The translations under genes were made by a program, and so were the position numbers. A stretch of DNA of 10,178 nt. Origin: JANLSO01 sp031362405 (GTDB lineage: Bacteria > Actinomycetota > Thermoleophilia > Miltoncostaeales > Miltoncostaeaceae). The notes beneath the pieces are model-generated. The model saw nothing but the letters and a program-made list of their open reading frames with translations. It was not told the DNA's origin and did no database searches. The DNA is taken from positions 1-10,178 of the forward strand of contig JANLSO010000021.1 of the NCBI GenBank assembly GCA_031362405.1. The letters are read 5' to 3'. Each line of letters opens with the position of its first letter. Position 1 is the stretch's first letter. This document shows positions 5,278-10,178 of this stretch, piece by piece.

Positions 5278-5292
5278 CCGCCATCCGGGCGG
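5278..5292 (-). promoter_or_regulatory. Leader hairpin with GGAU in loop upstream of flgL
   Basis: On the minus strand CCGCC-CGGAT-GGCGG forms a 5-bp stem with a 5-base loop containing GGA. It lies about 32 nt before the GGA of the flgL Shine-Dalgarno. Downstream is a T-rich stretch (TTGTTTGGGTGTTT), so it could also be a weak flgK terminator. CsrA binding is inference from the loop motif and spacing. Confidence 0.4.
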
Positions 5293-5307
5293 CAAAGAAG
5301 TCAGTCA

Positions 5308-6717
5308 TCAGCGACCGACCAGACCCATCCGGTTCACGATCGTCTCGAGCATGTCGTCAAGCGTCGTGATCATCCGCGCGGCGGCGCTGTACGACTTCTG
5401 GAAGCGCACCATGTCGCTGACCTCTTCGTCGAGGTTGACGCCGCTCACCGCATCGCGACGAGAAATCGCAGAGTCGAGGACACCCTTTTGCACCTGCGCC
5501 AGGCGATCGGCCTGGTCAGTGTCGATACCCAGGCGCGAGATAACGCCCTGGTAGAAGCCGTTGATCGTGGTGGTGCTCGCGCCGATCGTCAGAACGACGT
5601 CCTGAAGCTGGGCCAGACTGACTGCATTGTCGTCCCCGCCGGGCAAGTTGGCGGCCGTATCGGACGCCGCGATCTTGTTGATCGACGCGATGATCGCCGG
5701 GTCGACCGCCATGTTCGCGGCACTGGTTCCGGTGAGGAAGTTGTTGCCGGTCGTGCCGTCGAGGCCGAACCCGGCGGCGTGGCGTGTGTTGACCTCGGTG
5801 ATGATGGTCGCCGCCAGCGTGTCGAGCTGGTCGATGTAGCCGCCCACACCACCGATGACCGTGTCGCGGATGTCGATCTGTCCGCGCAGCGAACCATCGG
5901 TGACGGTCGCGACGGGGCCGCCGACGGTGACAACACCTGCACCGCTGACGGCGAGGGCGTTGACCGTGTCGGTCGTGCCATCGACCAGCAACTGGCCGCC
6001 GAGGGTCACCGACACCTTGCCGTTGGCCGCCGGTGTGGTGACGGCGATGTTCGCGCTCTTGGAGATCGAGTCGATCAGCAGGTCGCGCTGGTCCAGAAGA
6101 TCGTTCGGCGTCTGTCCGACGGCGGTGACCTTGGCGATCGCCTGGTTGAGCGTGTTGAGCTGGTTCGCCGCGGCGTTGACCTGCACGACGGTTTCGCCGA
6201 TCCGAAGGTTCGCCTCGGTCTGCGAGCTGACCAGCTGGGCACGCATGTCCTGGAAACCCTCGCTCAGACTGACACCGGCGGCGCGGACCGCCTCACGTGC
6301 GCCCGGGGAAGCAGCATCACGTGACAGCGCCTGCCAACCGCCCCAGAACTTTCCGAGCAGGCTGTTGATGCCGGTCGCGCCGGGCTCGTCGATGACCTGG
6401 TTCAGCCGGTCGAGCGCGCCGCTGCGTGCCTCGAACTGACCGAAGGCGGCGTTCTGGGCCCGGAACTGCAGGTCGGTGAACTGGTCGCGTAGCCGCGAGT
6501 GCTCCGCGGTGACGACACCGGTGCCCTGCTGCCCCGGTCCGACCGGGTTGTTGTAGGCGGGCAGCGCATACGCCGGTGCGGCCGCCATGTCGACACGCTG
6601 ACGTGTGAAGCCCTCGGTGTTGGCGTTCGCGATGTTGTGGTTGACGGTATTCAACGCGCGCTGCTGGGCAACAAGGCCCGAAAGCGCAGTGCTGAGTCCG
6701 AAGAAGGTTGATGCCAT
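5308..6717 (-). CDS. flgK: FlgK, hook-filament junction protein (HAP1)
   Basis: First junction protein on the hook; it needs FlgN for export. The product has 469 residues. The N-terminus STFFGLSTALSGLVAQQRAL with NTVNHNIANANTEGFTRQRV is the FlgK rod/hook-type helix and motif. A GINSLLGKFWGGWQALS segment near residue 105 is the typical FlgK D1 section. The C-terminus GVNLDEEVSDMVRFQKSYSAAARMITTLDDMLETIVNRMG is the conserved junction-protein helix. I chose ATG 6717, which follows GAGGAGGA; the frame extends upstream to 6819 but that part overlaps flgN and has no family similarity. flgN ends 11 bases upstream and flgL follows after 64 bases. Confidence 0.96.
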   Translation of the reverse strand: MASTFFGLSTALSGLVAQQRALNTVNHNIANANTEGFTRQRVDMAAAPAYALPAYNNPVGPGQQGTGVVTAEHSRLRDQFTDLQFRAQNAAFGQFEARSGALDRLNQVIDEPGATGINSLLGKFWGGWQALSRDAASPGAREAVRAAGVSLSEGFQDMRAQLVSSQTEANLRIGETVVQVNAAANQLNTLNQAIAKVTAVGQTPNDLLDQRDLLIDSISKSANIAVTTPAANGKVSVTLGGQLLVDGTTDTVNALAVSGAGVVTVGGPVATVTDGSLRGQIDIRDTVIGGVGGYIDQLDTLAATIITEVNTRHAAGFGLDGTTGNNFLTGTSAANMAVDPAIIASINKIAASDTAANLPGGDDNAVSLAQLQDVVLTIGASTTTINGFYQGVISRLGIDTDQADRLAQVQKGVLDSAISRRDAVSGVNLDEEVSDMVRFQKSYSAAARMITTLDDMLETIVNRMGLVGR

Positions 6718-6728
6718 GCGGGTCCTCC

Positions 6729-7232
6729 TCAGGCGGCCGTGTTCAGGAGCATCGGAAAGGACACCGGCGCGGTCGCCGGACCTCCGCGCTCGGAGTACGC
6801 GCGGGTTGCCGAACGCCATTCGGCGCCGGCGAGGCTGCGAATCGACAGATCCACGATCTCGAGCTCATTGCGCACGAGCTGCCCGTTGATCGCGTTCGCC
6901 AGCTCGAGGTCGCGCACGAGCTCTTCGAGCCGCTCGACCCGAGGAGCCAGCGTGAACCGTTCGTCAGGCTCGAGGCCTTCGCGCAGCACCGACCAGCGCG
7001 CGGCGACCACGCCCAGCTCGTCGGCGAGCTCGGCGGCAACCTTGTTGCGCCGACCCTCGACTCCACCGAGCCGCAGCACCGCGGTTTCGATCTCCGCGGA
7101 GATCTCCGCGACGCGAAGTTCGTTCTCGGAGACGATCGCCTCGCGCTGCTGAGTCACAAGGCTCAGCAGGGTTTCCTGCAAAGAGATGGCCTCGTCGAGG
7201 CAGACCTCGAGCTCAAGGGCGCGTTCACGCAT
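6729..7232 (-). CDS. flgN: FlgN-like export chaperone for FlgK/FlgL
   Basis: Cytoplasmic chaperone that keeps the junction proteins export-ready. The 167-residue product is almost wholly helical with long Glu/Leu/Arg-rich stretches: LELEVCLDEAISLQETLLSLVTQQREAI in the first half, and RVERLEELVRDLELANAINGQLVRNELEIVDLSIRSL near the C-terminus, where FlgN proteins carry the substrate-binding helix. Sequence identity in this family is low, so the call leans on length, helix pattern and position directly before flgK. I chose ATG 7232 because GGAGAAG precedes it closely and it overlaps the yvyF-like stop (ATGCGTGA, 8 bases), implying coupled translation. The alternative ATG at 7256 lies deeper in the upstream gene. 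Confidence 0.85.
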   Translation of the reverse strand: MRERALELEVCLDEAISLQETLLSLVTQQREAIVSENELRVAEISAEIETAVLRLGGVEGRRNKVAAELADELGVVAARWSVLREGLEPDERFTLAPRVERLEELVRDLELANAINGQLVRNELEIVDLSIRSLAGAEWRSATRAYSERGGPATAPVSFPMLLNTAA

Positions 7233-7629
7233 CGCTTCTCCGTCCGTACATGCCACCGTTATCGGTGCGGGGATTGGTGGGAGGGGCCTTCTTGGGCGCC
7301 GGCGGCGTACGGGTGCCCGCCGATTCAGCGAACGCCTTTCGCAGCTCGTCGGTACGGAGCTTGTCGTCGCGGATCTTCGCGAGGTCGGTGTCGCCGGTCG
7401 CGTCGCTCTTCAGGACGAGCCGCCCTTCGCGCACCCAGCCGGTGATCATCCCGACCGGGATGTCGAGGGCTTCCGCGGCGGCCCTGATCGATGTGCCGTG
7501 ATTGGCGCGAAACCAATCCCGTGCCTTCCAGAATGCTTCGTCGCGAGCCCTCAGACAGTCGCCGCAGACTTCCCGGGCGAGAAAGCCGAAGAGCTCGCCG
7601 CAGTCGCTGCAGCGCATCACGTCGCTCAT
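7225..7629 (-). CDS. yvyF: YvyF-like flagellar operon zinc-ribbon/HTH protein
   Basis: The 134-residue protein matches the pattern of B. subtilis YvyF, a small protein encoded at the head of the flgM-flgN-flgKL operon and suspected to be a regulator. It has a probable zinc ribbon with two CxxC pairs (CSDC at residues 7-10, CGDC at 22-25). A helix-turn-helix-like segment follows, SIRAAAEALDIPVGMITGWVREGRL. The tail is charged, then rich in Pro, Thr and Arg. It overlaps the flgJ-like stop by ATGA and the flgN start by 8 bases. In B. subtilis flgM lies between yvyF and flgN; here nothing fits between them, and the tail does not obviously resemble FlgM. Confidence 0.8.
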   Translation of the reverse strand: MSDVMRCSDCGELFGFLAREVCGDCLRARDEAFWKARDWFRANHGTSIRAAAEALDIPVGMITGWVREGRLVLKSDATGDTDLAKIRDDKLRTDELRKAFAESAGTRTPPAPKKAPPTNPRTDNGGMYGRRSDA

Positions 7630-7907
7630 GACTCACCGCCGAGCTGGCGGGCGAGCACCGCCGCCAAGCCGATGCCGCCCTGGGCGGCGAGCTGGTCCCC
7701 GAACTTCTCGATCATCAGGCCGCCGTACACCGGCTGGGCGGTGGCGATCTCGGTGCCCTTGAACATCTCGTTCGCGAGCATCGACATGAAGATCCCCTCC
7801 ATGCCCTTGGCGGCCTTGTCGATCTCGCTGCCACGCGAGGTCGACGCCGGGGCTGCCGTCGCCGGCGTGGTCGCCGGGGCGGGTGCCGATGAGAGAGCCA
7901 AGATCAT
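7626..7907 (-). CDS. flgJ: FlgJ-like rod-binding protein (single domain)
   Basis: Scaffold for rod assembly, corresponding to the N-terminal domain of proteobacterial FlgJ. The 93-residue product has an Ala/Pro/Thr-rich N-terminus followed by the rod-binding motif: AAKGMEGIFMSMLANEMFKG, then YGGLMIEKFGDQLAAQGGIGLAAVLARQL. This matches the family pattern FE(S/A)xFxxxMLKxM ... MFxxMLDxQxAxxxAxxGGIGLAxxLxxQL. There is no muramidase domain, as is usual outside beta/gamma-proteobacteria. I chose the ATG at 7907 because it overlaps the flgG stop as ATGA, which suggests reinitiation; the frame also runs up to 7934. Its own stop overlaps the yvyF-like start, again as ATGA. Confidence 0.87.
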   Translation of the reverse strand: MILALSSAPAPATTPATAAPASTSRGSEIDKAAKGMEGIFMSMLANEMFKGTEIATAQPVYGGLMIEKFGDQLAAQGGIGLAAVLARQLGGES

Positions 7908-8659
7908 CGACGCAGACCGTTCGCGATGCCCCACATCTGGTCGCTGGCCTGCACGACCCGGCTGGAGGCCTCGAACGCCCTTTGGGTGGTGATCATCGTG
8001 ATCATCTCGGTGGCGATCTGCACGTTGCTCGCCTCGAGCACGCCCTGGGTGATGGGTCCACGATCGCCCGAAGCGGGGTTGCCCACCTGGGCGGCGCCCG
8101 AGTTCGCGGTCGGGATGAACAGGTTTCCGCCGACTGCCGAGAGGCCCGCCGGGTTGGCAAACGTCGCCGTCTTGATCTGGCCGAGCTTCGTGATCTCGCC
8201 GTTGACAGTCGCGCTGACCGTGCCATCGCCGCCAATCGTCAGGCTCGTGGAGTTCGCGGGAACCGTGACGCGCGGCTGGAAGAGCTCACCGCTGGGAAGC
8301 CCGAGGCGGCCGTTGGCGTCGACCTGCAAGTTGCCGGCGCGGGTGTAGCCGAGGCTGCCGTCGGGGCGGGTCACCGTGAAGTAGCCCTCGCCGCCGATGG
8401 CGATGTCGAGCGCCCGGTCGGTGTTCTGCATGACGCCCTGGCCGGTTTCCTTACCGACCCGGCCGGGTGCGGCGCCAAGACCGATCTCACCGGTGCGCTG
8501 CGCAGGCAGCTTGAACGGCTGGTAGGCCAGGTCGACCTGATCCATGCGGTCGCGCTTGTAGCCGACCGTGTTGGCGTTCGCGAGGTTGTTCGCGATGACG
8601 TCAAGGCTGGTCTGCTGGCTGATCATGCCGCTTGCCGCGGCGTACAGGGAATCCATCAT
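7904..8659 (-). CDS. flgG: FlgG, distal rod protein
   Basis: Distal rod subunit of the basal body. The 251-residue product begins MMDSLYAAASGM and continues with LDVIANNLANANTVGYKRD, the canonical rod/hook N-terminal motif. The middle includes LDIAIGGEGYFTV and GYTRAGNLQVDANG, both shared by FlgG and FlgF. The C-terminus GVLEASNVQIATEMITMITTQRAFEASSRVVQASDQM is the flagellar basal body C-terminal motif and is closer to FlgG than FlgF. I chose ATG 8659 because GAAGGAG lies about 10 bases upstream; the frame extends to 8791 without family similarity. A 158-base gap with several inverted repeats separates it from flgF, and its Shine-Dalgarno can pair in a hairpin. Confidence 0.93.
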   Translation of the reverse strand: MMDSLYAAASGMISQQTSLDVIANNLANANTVGYKRDRMDQVDLAYQPFKLPAQRTGEIGLGAAPGRVGKETGQGVMQNTDRALDIAIGGEGYFTVTRPDGSLGYTRAGNLQVDANGRLGLPSGELFQPRVTVPANSTSLTIGGDGTVSATVNGEITKLGQIKTATFANPAGLSAVGGNLFIPTANSGAAQVGNPASGDRGPITQGVLEASNVQIATEMITMITTQRAFEASSRVVQASDQMWGIANGLRR

Positions 8660-8669
8660 GTGCCGGTCA

Positions 8670-8694
8670 CTCCTTCTGTTCATCCATGAAGGAG
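8670..8694 (-). promoter_or_regulatory. Hairpin pairing with the flgG Shine-Dalgarno
   Basis: On the minus strand CTCCTTC and GAAGGAG form a perfect 7-bp stem around the 11-base loop ATGGATGAACA. GAAGGAG is the flgG ribosome binding site, so the hairpin would hide it. The loop contains GGA in the context CAUGGAUG, the same eight bases as in the flagellin leader hairpin. This suggests translational control, perhaps by CsrA; the pairing is seen in the sequence, the regulator is inferred. Confidence 0.5.
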
Positions 8695-8695
8695 C

Positions 8696-8758
8696 GCGCC
8701 CGGGCGCAGGTGTGATGTCGCACACGTCTCGGGAACCGTCGGTCTCTCGGGTTCCCGG
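8696..8758 (-). other. Structured part of the flgF-flgG gap
   Basis: Three inverted repeats lie in a row. They are a perfect 12-bp palindrome GCGCCCGGGCGC (8696-8707), a GTGTG/CACAC pair (8710-8725), and an 8-bp stem CGGGAACC/GGTTCCCG with a 12-base loop (8730-8757, plus one G-T pair). No known riboswitch class is recognised; the conserved bases of the cyclic-di-GMP-I aptamer are not present. They may end flgF transcription partially or fold with the flgG hairpin. Confidence 0.4.
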
Positions 8759-8817
8759 AGCTTCCGCCATTTCGAGACGGTCCAGCCCCACTTCGTGCGT
8801 GTCAGCTCACCGTCTGC

Positions 8818-9549
8818 CTAGACCACGCCCACCTTCGTCAGTGCCTGGGCCAGGGTGTCGTCGTGCGACATGACCGCCTTCTGATTCGCCTCGAAGCTGC
8901 GCATCACACGGATGAGCTCGACCATCTCCGAGACCACGTTCACGGTGCTGCCCTCGAGGAAGCTCTGGCGGACCACCGCGGGTGCTGCACCGGTCGGGGT
9001 GCCGGTCACCAGGCTGCTGCCTTCCTTGGCAAGCGTGGTCGGGTCGAGCGCCGTGATGCGAAGGCGTCCGACGACCGCTCCGTCCTGATTCACCGTTCCA
9101 TCCTGTGCCACTCCGATCGTGCCGGTTCCCTTGGTGCGAATCGGCCCGTTCTCCCCGATGACCGACCAGCCTTCCTTGGTCACCAGCGTTCCGGTCTGAT
9201 CGAGCGTGAAGCTGCCGTCGCGCGTGTAGCGCGTGCCGCCCGGTGCGTTTACCTCGAACCACCCCTTGCCGACCAACGCGAGGTCGAGCGGGTTGCCGGT
9301 GTTACGCAGCGGCCCTTGCGTGTCGATGACATCGAGTCGGCCGATCTCGACACCCATGTTCGTGGTGCCGATCTTCGGCTGGCCCGGCATTCCACGGTTC
9401 TCGAGCAGGAATGTCTCGAAGGGCGCGCTGTTTGCCTGTGTGCGTTTGAAGCCGTTGGTCGTCGCGTTGGCCAGATTGTTGGCCACGATGTCCTGCCGGA
9501 CGCTCTCGGCGAGCATCCCGCTGCCGGCGATGTAGATACCTCGAAGCAC
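8818..9549 (-). CDS. flgF: FlgF-type proximal rod protein
   Basis: Proximal rod subunit, equivalent in position to B. subtilis FlhO. The 243-residue product begins (M)LRGIYIAGSGMLAESVRQDIVANNLANATTNGFKRT, the rod-protein N-terminal motif. LDLALVGKGWFEVNAPGGTRYTRDGSF follows in the middle. The C-terminus STVNVVSEMVELIRVMRSFEANQKAV has the VNVVxEMVxLIxxxRxFE form usual for FlgF. The start is GTG 9549, which aligns with the family start; three tandem GGAT units precede it and act as the ribosome binding site. A sigma-28 promoter lies 41 bases upstream. FlgF versus FlgG is decided on the C-terminus and gene order; mixing up the two paralogues is the main uncertainty. Confidence 0.9.
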   Translation of the reverse strand: MLRGIYIAGSGMLAESVRQDIVANNLANATTNGFKRTQANSAPFETFLLENRGMPGQPKIGTTNMGVEIGRLDVIDTQGPLRNTGNPLDLALVGKGWFEVNAPGGTRYTRDGSFTLDQTGTLVTKEGWSVIGENGPIRTKGTGTIGVAQDGTVNQDGAVVGRLRITALDPTTLAKEGSSLVTGTPTGAAPAVVRQSFLEGSTVNVVSEMVELIRVMRSFEANQKAVMSHDDTLAQALTKVGVV

Positions 9550-9551
9550 TT

Positions 9552-9563
9552 ATCCATCCATCC
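9552..9563 (-). promoter_or_regulatory. Three tandem GGAT units before the flgF start
   Basis: The minus strand reads AAGGATGGATGGATAA directly before the GTG, giving three GGA motifs at 4-base spacing. The first one (CAAGGAUGG) fits the CsrA core. They make up the only visible ribosome binding site, so CsrA or a similar protein bound there would block initiation. This may simply be a variant Shine-Dalgarno. Confidence 0.4.
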
Positions 9564-9589
9564 TTGATGGGGGAGTCCGTTCGAGGCCC

Positions 9590-9617
9590 CTATCGGCACA
9601 CCTCGCCAACTACTTGA
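9590..9617 (-). promoter_or_regulatory. Sigma-28 promoter of the flgF-flgG operon
   Basis: On the minus strand TCAAGTAG (9610-9617) and GCCGATAG (9590-9597) are separated by 12 bases. The -10 matches GCCGATAA except for the last base, and the -35 TCAA differs from TAAA at one base, 16 bases before the -10, within the spacing range for SigD/FliA. Transcription would start near 9582, about 33 bases before the flgF GTG. It would drive flgF and possibly the whole rightward-to-leftward run to fliW. Confidence 0.7.
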
Positions 9618-9675
9618 CGACCCGGTCTCGCGCCCGTGCCTTCAGCGGGGGCGATATCCGGTCGACATATCCCCT

Positions 9676-10178
9676 GTGACTACCGTCTCTGGACCCGCGC
9701 TTTCTGCTGCCGCGAGCCGCCCCGCCGGGGTTGCTGGCGAGGAGGCGGTCGCCCCTCGCCCGGTCATCGTCGTGACCGAGGGGCAGGTTTTGGCCGCGCG
9801 GGTGATCGCGACCGAAGGTGGCCGGATCGAGCTTGCGGTCGCGGGCGGGCGCGTGCTTGCACAGACCGAGCTGGCCCTGACCGTCGGCCAAACCGTGCAG
9901 CTGGAGGTCACCGAGGCGGCCGGTACGCACGTGACGCTCCGCGTGGTTCCCACCGCTGCGGCAACCGAGCCCGAGATGTTCGCGGCCGGACCGGGTATGA
10001 AGCTGCCCCCGGGAGTCGCTCAGGTTCTCGCGGCTTCACTGGAGGGCGCGGAGATCACCGTCGCGGCGCAGCGTCCCACTGCCCCGGCAGCCGTGGCGGC
10101 CGACCCCCCCGAGACCGTGCTCGCCCGCGCGGCGATCGCCGCGGGAGTCCAGACGCCCGCCCAGGCCGTGGCGTTCAC
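9676..10178 (+). CDS. fliK: Probable FliK-like hook-length control protein, N-terminal part
   Basis: Divergent from flgF and cut by the window edge after 167 codons. The frame is open from GTG 9676 to the end, with no ATG near its start. The sequence is Ala/Val/Pro-rich and contains a beta-rich unit near residues 32-90: VTEGQVLAARVIATEGGRIELAVAGG, then LAQTELALTVGQTVQLEVTE and HVTLRVV. This G-Q-x-L-x-A-x-V ... Gx-x-L-x-L-x-G ... L-x-V-G-Q-x-V-x-L-x-V pattern recurs in the N-terminal regions of FliK-like proteins. A low-complexity Ala/Pro linker follows, also usual for FliK. The conserved C-terminal domain that would settle the call lies outside the window. No clear Shine-Dalgarno is seen; GGCGATAT (9650-9657) is close to a sigma-28 -10 but lacks a -35. 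Confidence 0.5.
   Translation, partial: MTTVSGPALSAAASRPAGVAGEEAVAPRPVIVVTEGQVLAARVIATEGGRIELAVAGGRVLAQTELALTVGQTVQLEVTEAAGTHVTLRVVPTAAATEPEMFAAGPGMKLPPGVAQVLAASLEGAEITVAAQRPTAPAAVAADPPETVLARAAIAAGVQTPAQAVAF

Noticed and set aside
4575..6324. Long plus-strand reading frames opposite flgL and flgK
   Set aside because: They are Arg/Gly/Val/Asp-rich mirror frames typical of high-GC coding DNA, with no family motifs, and the minus-strand frames encode clear FlgL and FlgK.
6718..6819. Upstream extension of flgK
   Set aside because: It overlaps flgN and lacks similarity; the ATG at 6717 gives the family start and has GAGGAGGA before it.
8660..8817. Cyclic-di-GMP riboswitch before flgG
   Set aside because: The gap is structured and such riboswitches precede some flagellar operons, but the conserved aptamer bases (for example the GCACAGGGCAAACC and GACGCAAAGCC type segments) are not present.
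9610..9953. Minus-strand frames at the right edge
   Set aside because: They lie opposite the open GTG-started plus frame with FliK-like pattern and have low-complexity Arg/Ser/Ala composition without motifs.
1..10178. CRISPR array, tRNA, rRNA or insertion sequence
   Set aside because: No regularly spaced repeats, no cloverleaf-like sequence with TTC-A/G-A loop, and no transposase or terminal inverted repeats were found.

Overview
The window is about 10 kb of high-GC DNA holding the rod, junction and filament part of a Gram-positive-type flagellar locus. Nearly all flagellar genes lie on the minus strand. In transcription order they are flgF, flgG, a single-domain flgJ-like gene, a yvyF-like gene, flgN, flgK, flgL, a yviE-like (DUF6470) gene, a complete flagellin gene and fliW. 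After a break come csrA and the first 72 codons of a second flagellin, cut by the window edge. The run yvyF-flgN-flgK-flgL-yviE-fliW-csrA-flagellin matches the late flagellar operon of Bacillus subtilis, but flgM is absent. GC content, GTG/TTG starts, a Gram-positive-type LexA box and the fliW/csrA pair suggest a motile actinobacterium, perhaps of a deep lineage such as Thermoleophilia. That placement is inference.

Between fliW and csrA sits a plus-strand block of unrelated genes. It holds an RNA polymerase omega-like gene with a very acidic tail, a vapBC toxin-antitoxin pair whose toxin is broken by one missing base, and a small unknown gene directly behind a perfect 16-bp palindrome that matches the LexA/SOS box. 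Long perfect hairpins without U-tracts close this block on both sides of vapBC and also follow csrA. At the right edge, divergent from flgF, is the N-terminal part of a probable FliK-like hook-length control protein.

The most interesting signal is post-transcriptional. The leader of the edge flagellin has a sigma-28 -10 element identical to consensus. It then has a 7-bp hairpin showing GGA in a four-base loop, and a second CsrA-like GGA site over the Shine-Dalgarno sequence. This is the two-site layout known from B. subtilis hag, and the genes for CsrA and its antagonist FliW are both present here. GGA-in-loop hairpins also precede flgL and flgG; in flgG the hairpin pairs directly with the Shine-Dalgarno sequence. 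The flgF start follows three tandem GGAT units and has a good sigma-28 promoter. Together these suggest a CsrA/FliW-controlled set of flagellar structural genes.
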